Source: Nereocystis luetkeana
Taxonomy: Eukaryota; Sar; Phaeophyceae; Laminariales; Laminariaceae
Direction: 5' to 3'
DNA: 64,000 bases
Assembly (NCBI GenBank): GCA_031213475.1
Contig: JARUPZ010000020.1
Coordinates: forward strand, 7,081,630-7,145,629
The position numbers and the translations under genes were made by a program. Below, piece after piece: positions 42,060-55,013 of this stretch (the stretch's first letter is position 1; each line of letters opens with the position of its first letter). Under the pieces are notes generated by a model. It searched no databases, was not told the origin of the DNA, and saw nothing but the letters and a program-made list of their open reading frames with translations.

Positions 42060-42355
42060 CCTACGCCCCAACGGATAGAGTGGACCGTAACTGGAACAAG
42101 TCCGGCGGGAAGGCCTCATATAGCCTAGGTTTTGTTAGTGGGTGAGCTCGCGCAAGTCCCACACTACCCGGACGAGACTCCTCTCTAAATTTGCCTTTCT
42201 CCACCGCATCTGCCCCGTCTCGGGGGTCAGGTCAGGTCAACGTGCCCAAGCGCCAGTGGAACATCAGCCTGTGCTCTGCAGTTGCAACGGGAGCCATGGG
42301 TTAAACTGACACACGACTCGAAATCTGAACATGGAAGTGTGGTGAGCTTAAGCTT
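42060..42355 (-). repeat. D1 repeat copy B (empty T1 site)
   Basis: Reverse of 31575-32215 without T1. The uninterrupted target reads gttacggtccactctatccg on the minus strand. Confidence 0.8.
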
Positions 42356-42423
42356 TATTATACCAACCCACCGGAGGACAAAAACGTACCAGGTAGTATT
42401 TAGTAGTATACCAGGTACCTCGT

Positions 42424-42428
42424 AGTAA

Positions 42429-42472
<44 letters not shown>

Positions 42473-42482
42473 TAGTAGTAGA
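42424..42482 (+). repeat. (GTA)n microsatellite
   Basis: About 18 GTA triplets after two TACCAGGTA units at 42387 and 42409. Confidence 0.95.
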
Positions 42483-45342
42483 AGAAGCGAATTACACGAC
42501 GAGGGATAAATACCTACAGCAGTACCTCTTCCTTGTTGTGGTATAGTATCGGGAGAAGAGAAGCGGAAGAAGACTGCCCATGAGAAGCCACGTCTTGCTG
42601 GGAGTGAGGGTGACTCGCGGGCGTTGGCAGCGTGATATCAAGTCGCACTTTCGACGGAGGCATATAATATGCATCCATGGAAGAGTGGGGAGCGGCATTG
42701 CGCTTTATTGCAGGTAGGTCTGCCCTGGTACGATCTTAGCATCTTCGTGCCTCCTGGCGGATACAAAGGATAAGGATAGAGGGTAACCTCGTTGTGAAGA
42801 ACGGCATAAAAAAGAAGGGAGGTAAGATTTAACCAGACCCCAATTCTCGGCGGTGGTTGTTTGTGGTCATTGTTTTTTTGCGTGTTATTTAATAATGGCC
42901 TATGAATTTGAAAATAAAAACAACAACTATTCTCAAAAAACGTAAAAAACATATATATATCAGGCATACTCGTTAGCAAAGAAAGCGAAAAAAGCGAGAC
43001 TTTACCAAAAATATAGTATGACAACAAACAAGACGCCAAAGCCAGAGCAAAAAAAGCAGACAGAGCGGGTGGTCGTCCCGTGCATCCACCAGATCAATAT
43101 TTGACACCAAACACAGATCGCGATCAACATCCATCATTACTTCCATTATCTGTGGGACGTGACCTGAAACTGCCCCACGTGTGTGTGCACGCATCCCAAT
43201 CGTCTAGAGCAGAAAAAAAAACACTCGACTGCCCCCACCCCCACCGCGCTACCTGGTACATTTGTAATGATCCGTTCAATGCAAAGAAAGGACTCCTAAA
43301 GAAAACAAGAAATCCAATCCCCGACAGTGCGCGGATTTCTCGCTGGTCTTCGCCATCTTCCTTCCACCCCTCCCGCCTCCACCTCGAGTCCAAACCCACA
43401 TGATTGCGGTCGAAAATCGAAAAGAAAATCGCCGCAGCACTTCATTAAAAAGGAGGCAACGTCTATTGTAGGAGAGTCTTACAAGTAAAGCTCGAACGTT
43501 ACTTTTCTGGTGTGTGGGAAACGAAGGGGCTGCAACACGACTGACTAACTAGGGTGTGTGCGCTGCGTGCTGCCGCAAAAAAAAAAAATCAACGAAAGAA
43601 AATAATGGAACGACCACAAAAGAACAGGTACAACATACACAGTAGAAGTTGGCACTCAACGTTCAACTCGGAAGCGTATGTACCTACCTATCTACCAAAC
43701 GTGTACTGTAGTAGAGTCAGTTCCTCTGGCCGAGAAAAAAAAGGCGATCGATTTTTGAATCTCACCCTTCCAACCTAGAGATTCCAAAACCAAAAAACAA
43801 CACGGGCACCGCCCTCGGCGGTCACCACCCGGACGCGAGGCACTCAAATGAGTACTACTACGCGTGTGCTACCCTACAAAACCCACTGCCACATCCAAAT
43901 AATTCATGGGCACCTCCGGGAAGCCGGCCCCGCGCGAGAGGCCAAAACAAGCAAAAAAGGCACGATCATTGATTGGCAAGTGCCCTCCCTCTTTTCTCTC
44001 TTTGCCTAGCGTGGGGGGCATCTTTTTACTACTGTATTTTTCGCACAAGGGTAAACATGCTGCAAGCGCTAAGGGCAGCAGAACACACCAGCCAGCGAGC
44101 GGCCTTTCATGCAACCTTTCATGCTTTCGTTTCAGGAAACTCGGGAATCTACGCTGTTTCTCACCCGAATTTGCGTGCGCGCGCATGCGCCCGGCACGCC
44201 TGCATACCGGACGACGCCCCCCCCCCCACTCCTCCGGCGTACCACACGACTAGGAGCTTATAAGCCTCCTCCCACCTCCGGGGAATTGGGAGAGGGGACA
44301 AAAGTAGGTCAAACAACGCCATTCAAGGAAAACTACGGTTAAAACATCAAAGTGGATTTCGGCGGGGGAACAAGAAAAGACAACAACAATCTCGTAACTG
44401 ACTGAATTTCGTCTCCCCTCATAAGTCTCCTTGAACCGCAGAAGCGCGCGTTTGAAAATACAAACACACGGCTCGCTCGAAAAAAAATGGCAGAAGAAGC
44501 ATGGGAGGGGGGGGGGGGCGCGCTCTGAAAGAGCGCGCCCCTCCCCCCTATCCATGCCCTCTCACACTCGACGCCGACGACTCAAGGTCAACGGGCGTCG
44601 ATGCGGACATGGGGGACACCTGAACTCCCCATGGAGCCTGGAGTCAGCTTGTGTGCTCCCTTGCCGCAAGGCCAACCACTAGCTTTTGTATGACTCCCAT
44701 CCAGTCCCCCTTTCCCTCTCCCAAATCCCGTACTCGTTCGTGGAAAACTCTAGCGCCTCATCATCCTTCTACCACCACCTCCCCCCTCCCTCCCCTCCCA
44801 TCACTCAAAACCATCATCTTTTCTTCTCGTCAACCGAAAAAGAGAAGAGGAAAAAAAAGAATACGGAACAAGAAAAAAAAAAGCTACGGATTTCATTTCA
44901 CGCGGCTGTACATTTAAAGTGCCGACAAAAACTCGAAAACTTGCGTTTCCACGCACGAACGAACGCACGCACGCACCACACGATATGGACTGGAGGTGGT
45001 GGGGGGGGGGGGGGGAGGTCCAAGGGGACGTAGCTAGCAATCTACCAGTGGGCGGCACCCACACCACGCCCCCCCCCCCCCCCCCCCCCCTTCCCCAACA
45101 CCCCTCCACCCCAAGGTACACTCATCATTCCCCCAACATCCAAGGACGTCCGCAGCAAGCTTGCCCAGCAAACGCAACACACAAGGAGAGAATTACAAGG
45201 CACACCAAAACTAAGCATCACCCCCCCCGCGCGCCAGGCACCACACCGCCGCACCGCACCGCCCCGCGCCCGCACGCACACCCCAATAAAACGCACGGAC
45301 CGAACCGCGGACCGGATCGGAACACAGGAAATAGGAAATATC
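42483..45342. other. Unassigned intergenic stretch
   Basis: No gene, RNA or repeat family recognised. GC-rich hairpin ggggcgcgctctgaaagagc at 44515-44545; G run at 45001-45016 and C run at 45069-45091. TACCTGGTA at 43250. Confidence 0.4.
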
Positions 45343-45941
45343 TTAGTTGCGCGCCGCGGCGAAGATCGCGAAGACGCCGCCCGCCATCGCGGCCAGAGTT
45401 ACGAGGCCGCCCGCCGACGCGGGGGAAGACGCCCCGCTTGTCGGTGGCGCGGTGGCGTCGGGGGCGAGGGTGAACGGCACAGAAGTAGGGGAGGAGGTTC
45501 CGAGTCCGCGGGAGGCCGTGGTGGGCGCACTGCTCTCGATCTCTTCGGAAGTGGTGGGCGCCGCGGTAGGCACGCCGGTGCCGAAGTCAATCCCGCGGGT
45601 CGCGGCGGTGGGTGCGGCGGTCTGTCCGAACACAGTCGGGGCCATCGAGAAGGACCCTCCGCGAGATCCGGCGGTGGGTGCGATGGTGGCTCCGGGGAGG
45701 GGGGCCGCGGTGGGGAACTCCGTGTAGGTGCCGTTGACCATGATGCAGGGGGCCTCGACGCCGCCGCCGCAGCTCACGCCGGAGGCGAGGATGGTGGCGG
45801 AGCAGCAGTCGGTGGCGCCGTTGGTGAAAGGAATTCCACCGCAGCCAACGCCGCCGCAGACTCCGTCGCAAGCCTCGGCACAGCACACAGTACCGTCCTG
45901 GACTCCGGCGAGCCCGTTGGGGCAAGTGGATGCCGTCACCT
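45343..45941 (-). CDS. Ten-Cys gene exon 5 (module 4, stalk, anchor)
   Basis: Acceptor cgtttag, phase 1. Ends AAARN then TAA. Module 4 is followed by the stalk and C-terminal hydrophobic segment. Confidence 0.9.
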
Positions 45942-48900
45942 CTAAACGGGACAGAAAAAAAGGAGGCCGAGGAGAGGACAGGGGGGGGGGGGGGGCTTTC
46001 AATGAGACGTAATTAATAAACAGATAAAATACCGGTTTCAAAGGTTTTGTTCAGGGCACGTGGGTACACTTATGGTTTTACCGACTACGCCTGACGTTCA
46101 TGGTTACAAAGTGCTGTGTTCGTTCGTACCGGTAGGCTTCTTTATGTTCTTTCCGATTTCATGTTATTTCTTTCGCAATCAAAATGACGGGAAAAGTTCA
46201 TCCAGCAGGGGGAAAGCGTCCACTTCACAAAACAAACGTGAAAACTACCCGTGGGTTCAAATTGTGAAGCTGTTATATGTACAAGGCAACAATGATGTCA
46301 TACAACTAACGCGCGTTGCGTGCGGGCTTGACCATTGCGACAAAAACCTGAAAACTCACCAGGAGTGTCCAGCTGGCAGGGGGCGGTGTTGGTGACGGAG
46401 CAGAGCTGGCCGCTCGTCGCGATCGTCGAAGAGCAGCAGTCGCTGGCCTCAAGCCCGGGGATGTTGCCGCACCCGGCACCGCCGCACTGGCCGCACGCGG
46501 ACAAGCAGCACACGTCACTGCTCTCGATACCTTCCAGGCCATTGCTGCAGGTGGAGTTCGTGTCGGAGGCCACTGCAACAAAGACGAAAATGGTCAAGAA
46601 AAACGTAAAAAAGGCAGACGGGTTGGGTGGCGGGGGGGAGGAGCGGTGAGTGATACCTCGTAGGGGCGGAATAGGATGTACCTGGTGTGTAGTGTACATC
46701 AGCAGATGAAGACTCTGCGGTGCCGGGCACTGACGACGGCGCCAAGCTTCGAGTGAATCAACCAACCGGTAAAGTTCTGGAACTCTGTTTTGTTTTACTT
46801 CTCACTTCGGTCAGCGGAAGCAACGGCCAGGTCGGACAACAGAACAGGTAGCCTCTATTTAACGCTATTTCCCTACTATATAATGATAGACGCGCCGCTC
46901 GTCATTGCTGGTGTACCCACCTACCTACCCAACCCGCCCTATATTTGCTGTCGAGGAAATCGGCGTGGAAATTCGTGCGAGCGGGAGGGAAGCGCGATAA
47001 TAAACAACAAAAACAAGAACGAAACCCGCGTCAAATAATTTCCTAGCCCCACGTAGGGTGAGGGTGGTTAGGACTTCGTTCCCGTACTGGGGGCAAGTCA
47101 AATTCCAAGCAGTTTGTCTAGAACTAATGTGATTAGTTTCACCTATTAATGTAGTATCATGTACGCCGAGTACGTGGCCGAGGGAGGGGAGGTGGTCTCC
47201 CCCCCCCTCCGTGCATTGCAGTTCGAAGGCATCCTCTACATATATAGCCCTTTAGAGAACCGCCGTCCCATTTCGGGGACAACTCACTTGGAATTTGACT
47301 GGTTTGTCCCTACAACGGGACTGCGGTTCTAAACCAGCCCGGGCGGGGGGCTTTGGCTGTTACGCACGCGTGCGTGCTCGCTCATGCTGTAAATAATCGT
47401 TACCAAACCTTTGGGACAGTCTCGTCCGACACAAGCCGAAGCAGCCAATGCTACTGCGAAGTACGTAAGCAATCGTCACACAAACTCTTTAGCTTCGGTG
47501 CTCGACGTAATTTTCTCACCGGCTTCCACAACGCAGGGGGCCACGCCGGTGTCGGCGCAGGAGGCTCCCGCCGCGATGATGTTCGTCGCGCAGCACTGGC
47601 TGGCATCCACGCCGGCGATAGACCCGCACCCCTCCCCTCCGCACGCATCTCCGCAGATGAGTGGGCAGCAGACATCGGTGTCGGGGTCCTGGACTCCGGT
47701 GAGCCCGTTATCACACTGCGAGTCGTTCGACGCGGCGGCTGGAATTTCAAGGGCCCACGGAACGAAGGCGGACGGATAGACGTGTGCGAGGGAGTTAGTG
47801 ACGGGCAACGAGCAAGGTTCGATTTGCAATAAAGCCAAGAGGGTGCTCAGCCGGGAAAGGGAGCGCGTACGGGTGTGTTGTTATTTTACACCTGGTCCAT
47901 GTTTCTATATACAGCTCAATAATTTGAAACATCCAAAAATGGAAAAATTCGATACGTGAGTAACCGATACGTGGCGTGGGCGCCTCAACCCAGAGTCGAA
48001 GCAAGGTGAGGGTCAGTCAAATCATCAAGCCATCAACAGTATGAAATACAGCATACAGCAACGATCGTGATTACAATCCATGAAAAAAAAAGGGTGACCA
48101 CTTCTTACGTATTAATAGCTACCAGGTATCTACTATTATAGCTATGGGTATCTCTTTCGCGCCATGTTATTATCGCGACAAACACGCGGCTGAACAACAT
48201 ACACGCGTTGCTCTCTGCGCTAAGATATCTTGTCCGACTAATGACAAGTACCTAAAAAAATATTTCACTTTTTCTCGATTTTTTACCGCGCCAATGAGAA
48301 AGGTGCATACCAGGTACCAGGTATTGTATTATTTCCAACTGATTATTTCCTTCCGGTATTCATGAAAAACTACAAAATAGGCGTGACGACCAGCTCGCGG
48401 ACCCCCGATAAACGTATTTTGACGCGTATTATTGGGCGATACGTACTTTTGGCTTCAGTTCAGATGATACACAAAAAATAATACGCAGCCAGCTCAGCAT
48501 ACACAACTGAGCAAACGCTCGCCATTTACGCGTAGGAAATTTGTGTGCTTGCTTGATTGAGTGTGCGTGCGCGCGCGCCCGTCGAGCGCGTTGGATATTC
48601 GGGCGCGCGATACGCTACGAGTCCCTGAGAGGTGAAGTGTGTTCTATCTGGAATAACAACCAAAACAGGCCGTATGCGAGTCTCTAACCATAAGCGATGC
48701 AACGACGGGAGCATGTGCATATATATATCCTGATACTTAACCCTTTTAGAACCGCAGTCCCATATGTGGGGACAAACCAGTCAAAATTCAAGTAGTTTTG
48801 TCCCCAAACGGGACTGCGGTTCTAAAGGGGTTAACACAGCCGGCCCACAGCCAGTCAGCGCGCACGATGCAGGGCAAAACGTCAGGCGCAAAAAAAAAAA

Positions 48901-51791
48901 GACGTCGCGACAACTTTTTTTTCACTTTTAATACGCAGCTTTGAGGGTCTCCCTCCATGCAGGACCAAGAGCAAAAAATACAATCGGTATGAGACTGACT
49001 ACGAGTAGTATTATTACCACCAACTAACTGATGGGATGAGACGTGAAAGGAAAAGGGGGTGTATGAAAAAGGTCGGCGAATGTAGGAGACAGACGGTGAG
49101 GTGACCTGCTGCTTCCTACCGGTAATTTTTTTGTCCTATCGAGCTGAGCAGCTCCGCGAGCGATTGGAAGAAAACAAGTCGTATCGAGAACGCACGCACA
49201 CAAAATAACACCTGAGCGCAAAAAGAAGAAAAAACTCAAGACGCACTACAATCAACTCACTCCACTGCCGGCATGCATGACCTCGTATATATGTCACCAC
49301 ACGAAAGCCCGGAACTACCCGTACAATAAACATCCTGAACTACCCGTATACCCGTATACCTGGTATAGTGCTGCTGCAGTTTGAGAATATACAGCATACA
49401 GCAGTAGTCACGACTGATATAAAGGAGATATAAAACCTACGTGCGTATCCGTATCCTACGTGTGTGGTGATGCAAAGAGCAAATGCAATAGAACCGTCAG
49501 CACGGCAGTAGGTCAAGTAGAGGTCCCCCTGCAGGTCCCTCTGCAGGTCCCTCTGCAGGTCCCTCTGCAGGTCCCTCTGCAGGTCCCTCTGCAGGTCCCT
49601 CTGCAGGTCCCTCCATATATCCCTCTAGAGGGCCGGTAGCGCTTGGCACAGATGGAGTGGTATCATCGCGTGGGGAGGCAGTACAGATAGTGACGGTTGC
49701 CGCTATATATATAGTGCCGGTAGTCGTGGGTGACGCATATTACATGTTCGCTCGGGCACTGCGATTGCCGCTTAAAATAGTGCCGGGACTGCTGTACTAG
49801 ACCTGCCGCATGTTATGGCCATAGTTAACAGGACCAAATATTGTTAGTAAAAAAGGTTAAACATGGGTTTTTATGTGTACCATAGGTCCTGTTAACTATG
49901 GTCCCCCGTATTAGTTCGTATCGAAACCACGAATAACAGAGGGTGTGGTGTTACTACTGCTGCACAAAAAAACTCACATGTGGTGATGATGCAAGGCGCG
50001 ACCCCGGTGTCCGAGCACAGCGCTCCGGAGTCAACGATTTCGGTGGCGCAGCAGTCCGCCGAGGTCAACGTGGAGTTGACGGGGGTGCACCCCACGCCGC
50101 CGCAGGTCCCGCACTCCGCGACACAGCACGCGTCCAAGCTCGAGGCCTCCACGCCTGCGATACCGTTACTGCACATCGACTGCGCGCCTGCGTGACGACA
50201 CACCAACAACAACCACACGCGTGACACAAACGGAAAGAAGCGGGGAGAGAAGCAAGCCACGAAGACGCAGGGGGGGGGGCAGGGGATGGTTCAGCCATCA
50301 CATGCACAGAAAGGCAAGAGATAAATAAAAATGACGGGATAACTGAGTAAAGGACAAAAGACCAAAAAAAAAAGGAATTGTGTCAAGGGAGGTTGAAACA
50401 AAACAAGGAAGCACGGAGGTCAAGCAAGCGGAGAAGGTTGAAAATAAAAAGCACACCACAAGCAATATCCGGGTCCCACGGCAAGTCAAGCCCGTTCGTC
50501 CGTCGCGTGTCGATGTGTCTGTCCTCTACGATCGTACGAACTACCAAGTATTACACATAAATAGTCTAGTCACAGGTGTTCAAACCACTTGCTCCACTCA
50601 AAACGTCAGCCAGGAGAAACATACACACGTCCAAGGAGACAACTGACACACAGGCGCTACAATTACAGGTACAACTACGTGCACGTGAACGAATATATAG
50701 GGGACATGTACAGGCATCGCATTGAGCGAAACCCAGCTTGCCAGCATTTCCTGCTACACGCGAGCACGACGAGGCATCGCATACTTGACCCCATGCTACC
50801 CCAGAGGGGGTGTGTATCGAGTATCGAGTAGAGACACCGGCAAAGAAACAAAACGAAAAAATGTAGGAAAAAGCAAATAATTATCGTCTTCAATTTGTAG
50901 ACCAGTCAGTATGCACCAAAAGGAAGGAACAGAGAACGGAACGAGAGCTATTTTCGCTGAATCGACCATGAAAAGCGAGAAAAAAAAAAATACCTGGAAC
51001 CTCCGTCCGCAACGGGCAAGGGAAAAGTAAACCAAGCGCATGCTGGAGGGAGCAGCAACTTCAACAAGGACCCACATCTCGAACCCTACGTACGAAGACT
51101 CGGGGCGCCTCGAATCGAGTTGAGCGGCGTCCATACCGGGACAAGAAGGGGCGTCGATCTATAAATATAAATAAAACATACCAGGTAAAAAAGACCGCAC
51201 AGCAGAACCCCAACCGCTCAAATATGGTGATGACGATGACGTGATGATGTGAGAGAGCCAAAAAAATAAATCGCAAAATAGATAGAAGGAGGTGGAAGAG
51301 GCGGGCCAGGCTACCCAAACCAACCAGCCAACCCACGAGGAGATTTGTTGAGAAGAGAGTGCTCGAGACAAGCAGGCAAAGGCTATTTATTGATGGGGAA
51401 ACGATGTTGCAAGGTGGTAGCTGAAACTACCGGGCAGGCGTACGCAGCAAGCTGCTCCTGATGGCACCCTAGGAGACGAGAGACGATAAACGATTTTTGG
51501 TTTCCAAAAGCGGGGGGCTACGTGCTCGGCAGTACGTTCTCGTACATACATACACACAAAATATAGGCGAAAACAAGATGTCGCGACTGCCGTGCCCGTA
51601 GTCCCAAGATCTCGAAAAAAAAAAGTTCCATCTGTGTGTGTGATGATTATGCAAAAAGAACGATTTCCGTTTCCTACGAGAGGAGTCGAGAGGAGTTCGC
51701 TTTCCGCTCTGTGCTCACCGGCCGGGCTCACGGTGCCCACAAACACCAGGGTCGCCCCCAACAAAGCTGCCATGCTCATCTTGCCCATCAT
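45343..51791 (-). CDS. Secreted protein with four ten-cysteine modules (complete)
   Basis: Five exons (51791-51719, 50187-49978, 47738-47520, 46572-46360, 45941-45343) give 437 residues plus stop. Every junction is phase 1 with AG acceptors and GTGAG donors. Residues 1-24 are a signal peptide (MMGKMSMAALLGATLVFVGT). Four modules of ~62 residues follow, each with ten cysteines in the order C..CC..C..C..GGxGC..CC..C..APC, suggesting five disulfides each. Exon 5 carries module 4, then a Thr/Ser/Pro-rich stalk with APT and SRG repeats (about residues 315-405), and ends in a hydrophobic segment (GGLVTLAAMAGGVFAIFAAA) that fits a GPI signal or membrane anchor. The likely location is the cell surface or cell wall. 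I have seen similar cysteine patterns only in uncharacterised stramenopile proteins and assign no function. The introns contain M1, M2 and minisatellite sequence. Confidence 0.88.
46360..46572 (-). CDS. Ten-Cys gene exon 4 (module 3)
   Basis: 71 codons; acceptor ttgcag, donor GTGAGT; phase 1 at both ends. Confidence 0.92.
47062..47119. mobile_element. M2 remnant in intron 3
   Basis: ttcccgtactgggggcaagt and ccaagcagtttgtc remain; the ends are lost. Confidence 0.5.
47246..47338. mobile_element. M2 MITE copy in intron 3
   Basis: Arms gaaccgccgtcccatttcgg / aacgggactgcggttctaaa. Confidence 0.8.
47520..47738 (-). CDS. Ten-Cys gene exon 3 (module 2)
   Basis: 73 codons; acceptor attccag, donor GTGAGA; phase 1 at both ends. 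Confidence 0.92.
48737..48834. mobile_element. M2 MITE copy in intron 2
   Basis: TTAA at both ends; near-consensus. Confidence 0.92.
49515..49614 (+). repeat. 12 bp tandem array in intron 2
   Basis: CAGGTCCCTCTG repeated about eight times, almost perfect, so probably young. Confidence 0.95.
49814..49912. mobile_element. M1 MITE copy in intron 2, left end lost
   Basis: Starts at tatggccatagttaacagga; right terminus intact. Confidence 0.85.
49978..50187 (-). CDS. Ten-Cys gene exon 2 (module 1)
   Basis: 70 codons; acceptor cacgcag, donor GTGAGT; phase 1 at both ends. Confidence 0.92.
51719..51791 (-). CDS. Ten-Cys gene exon 1 (signal peptide)
   Basis: 24 codons plus one base before GTGAGC. 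A hydrophobic core follows MGKMSM. The second ATG (51788) would serve equally well. Confidence 0.85.
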
Positions 51792-53239
51792 GATTTTCGA
51801 CCCTGTCTGACTGGGAGCAAAGGAGGAGAGGAGGGGAATGGGACGGAGTGGGTGGGGCAGGTAGGTAAGAGGTCAAATAAATATAAAATCGGGGGGACAT
51901 TTTCAATTGAAGACTTGATCTGCAAAAAGCAAAGAGTCGGCGCTGTTCGCTTTTCGAACTTTCGGCTCATCTCTCGCTTAAACTTTTGCAAGCAAGCCAG
52001 TTTTGGCGTCTCGTTGTCTGTCGCACGCCACGTGAGGCGCCGCTTGCCTATATGCTATCGCGAGGGGCAACGCGAGCAATACCAACCTCGGGGATACGGA
52101 AAAATGCCCTTCAAGGAAAACATTGAACGGGCCTCTCACGACGTCGCAACCGAGCCCCGCTTAACAGTTCCGAACACCAAAATACTATTAGATACCGAAC
52201 CATCGCTAGCCACAAACCCTGGAACAGAAAGGGCGCCAACATCAAAATATTATTGAGCACGGCCGGCGTCAGCGGTGGCCCCGTGTGCGTACACCGACCG
52301 CTTGCTCTCGCATACCACGAGGTGTAGACTGCCACCAGCGTACCAAGACGAGATAGACTAGGGAGCCAGAGAGTAAGTAAAACCCAGCACCCGAGTTCTA
52401 ATCCAACGCCTCTGGTCCTGATGTAGCTCGCGTGATGCTCCCCTATTGCGTTTCCGAAGCTCAACGGTCCATTTTGGTGTGCAGATGTAGCTCGAGCCCC
52501 CACACCAGCTCCTCTGCAAACAATGCTGGCACCGACAGCCCGAGAGCACACCCTCCACTCGCGAGCCATAGCTGGCCATCCCAAATTGCTTCCGAGCTGT
52601 CGGCGGTCTCGCGCGAAGGCTTTGGCAGGTCGAGACTCAACACCGGAAGCAACACCGAACACTATATGCCACCGAGCCGGATACGGATCAGACACGGTGT
52701 TCATAGAACAGTTAATTTTGTATTTGAGTTCGACAGAGGATGCCTCGAGGTACCAAAAAGACTTCTTGTCTGCCAAAGCTAGAGGACAGACGACGACGAA
52801 CAACAGTCCGATCCTGATAGCGGCGCGCGTGCCTCTCGCCACCGCGTGGCTCCTAATGCAGGGGGCTCTCACCTCTGCCTTCGGAAGATGGAAGGTAGGT
52901 TAAAGCAGGCGAAAGTCCTGAAGGAGATTTGAGGCTTGTGGCAACCTGGGGATGTGTATGTTTGAGCGTGAAGGTGGGTGAGGAAGGTGGAACGAAAATA
53001 TTTCAATACCTGGAACCACACAGATCTGCCGAAGTCCTAAAGTGACACAACGATCCGACCGGAAATCACACTGGAAAAATGTTATACAAAAACAATAAAT
53101 TCGAAAAATTGAAAATTCTACATGCCTTGAATTTTAAATTTTTGACTTCCGTGCGTGTAATTTTAAGTTTTTGTGACCCGTGATTTACGTTCACTATGCG
53201 CAAGGTTTTTGGGCGTTCCGCCAAAAGTGTGCTGAGCGT
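51792..53239. other. Unassigned stretch upstream of the ten-Cys gene
   Basis: No gene accepted. A 253-codon minus-strand frame over 52111-52872 has no recognisable domain. The promoter of the ten-Cys gene should lie near 51800-52100, but no element could be defined. Confidence 0.35.
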
Positions 53240-53335
53240 AGTGGGAAAGCTGAACCCTCTCTGCGCGATAAAAATGAAAGCACGTCCCGGGCGGTAGAAG
53301 ATACGACACCAGGTACCTGTGACCCCGACATGTCC
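53240..53335 (+). mobile_element. S1 SINE 3' remnant
   Basis: gcgcgataaaaatgaaagca and ctgtgaccccg survive, with an ACCAGGTACCT insertion between them. Confidence 0.5.
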
Positions 53336-54654
53336 ATCAGACCACTTATGGGAAGGTATATATATGTACGATAGAAAATCGCAAATCACGAAAAAAAATC
53401 ACAAATTTTGAATTTTATTGTGGCGATGGGTGGCATGGGGTCCGCATGTATGTGTCCGGATAAAACAAACATACCACCCCGCCTGGCTGGGCGGAAGTAG
53501 TGTGTACCAGGTATGCCATAATTATAATATATTAATTACCTGTGGTAATAAATAAATAATGGTACTCACACGCTCCTTATATGCATTCGTGGTATGCTTC
53601 ATCCCTCCTCGTGCCTATCTAGAGTGTGTGTGCACTCTATGTATGTGCTCTGCTTCTCTGCCGCGGGTCTGTGCCTGTGCATCGAACGTTCTCCGCGCAA
53701 ACATTTATTTATTATTTACCACCGTTCGTAAAATTACACTATATATATGGAAAGCGTCATCAGTGGACGTATCTAACAAGGGGCACCGCCCGACCTGCCT
53801 ACGATCGATGTAGACATGAGATATATATTTAAATATGTCTGCATGACCCTCCAAAAATATAGTGTCATTAATATTTGCAGATGAATGGCATGTTTTTGTT
53901 GTTTTCTTCGTTTTTGTTGTTGTTTTTTAACTCTCCTGGTTGATTGTTGCAGGTTGTTGCTTTTTTTTCTGAGTGCCTTTTCGCCGGACGCTGTGGCGGG
54001 ACACACGCCACATGATGCACTGGCTACTACCAACTACTGCATGCAGCAGTGCTGCTGCAGCTCAGCTGTGTGTACGTACCTGGTATCCTGGCACATGTTC
54101 CACTGCTGCTGCTGCTTCTATTATTGCAATAAGGTTATCACTATCATTATATATATATAATAAGTACCAGCACAGGTATAGTATTCATTAATGTTAATAA
54201 TAGTGTGATAATAGGGAGGGGTATTTAATGTCGCCGTATCATATATTAATATGATCTCTCCCGTCTCACCCGGTAAAAACACATTTTGTTATTATTCATT
54301 CTTTGTTGATTAACATCTAAATTCAAATATCTATTAGTAAGTATACCTGATATATAACTCAATAATTGCGCCGTCGGAACACACCCTCCTCTCTGGACCA
54401 CAAAAAATAAAACACGTACGTACAACATACACATCCCCTCTCTGCTTGCCGCTGCTGGCGCGCTGCTGCTTGCTGCTGCTGTTGTTGGTGGTGTGGTATC
54501 CGCTTACCAGTGGCTGCGGCGCACAACATATAAAAAAGAGAGGAAAATACCTACTACTAACACTATACGTACTTCCGTACGTAATACCTGATGGTCTATG
54601 GTCCACCTGGTTGCAAAAAACCGTTCTGACAAAAAGACCATATTATTATCACTC

Positions 54655-54657
<3 letters not shown>
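53336..54657. other. Unassigned stretch
   Basis: AT-rich; no gene recognised. TACCWGGTA units at 53505 and 54077. Confidence 0.3.
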
Positions 54658-54687
<30 letters not shown>

Positions 54688-55013
54688 CCATCCCATTCAT
54701 TATCTTCGCACATCTTCTTCTCTCTCTCCTTCCAACTTGTAACTCAGATCCGGGGTCACATAGCAGGCTCTTCTTCCCCCTTCCCGCTACGGTACGTGCC
54801 TTCATTTTTTATCGCGAGAAGATTTCAGCCTTTTCTTCCCTCGTCGACTCGCATCGAATTGTGCCTACCCACGCTGCAAGGCGCTCTCAACAATTGAATC
54901 CCTTTTTTTTATTTTTGCAAATAAAGTCAAAGTCCGACCCTCCTGGGGCTCGAACCCAGGACTCAAACAAGTAGAATTCGAGGTTAACCACTTGAACCAC
55001 CGGGGCGACCGGC
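54658..55013 (-). mobile_element. S1 SINE, full length
   Basis: Long T-run at 54658-54687 (the A-tail), complete body and tRNA-like head. Confidence 0.92.

Noticed and set aside
49515..49614. CRISPR-like array
   Set aside because: Units are 12 bp, contiguous and without spacers, in a eukaryotic intron.
52111..52872. 253-codon minus-strand open frame
   Set aside because: Long, but with no recognisable domain, a mixed composition and overlapping open frames on the other strand. It could be chance in GC-richer DNA.
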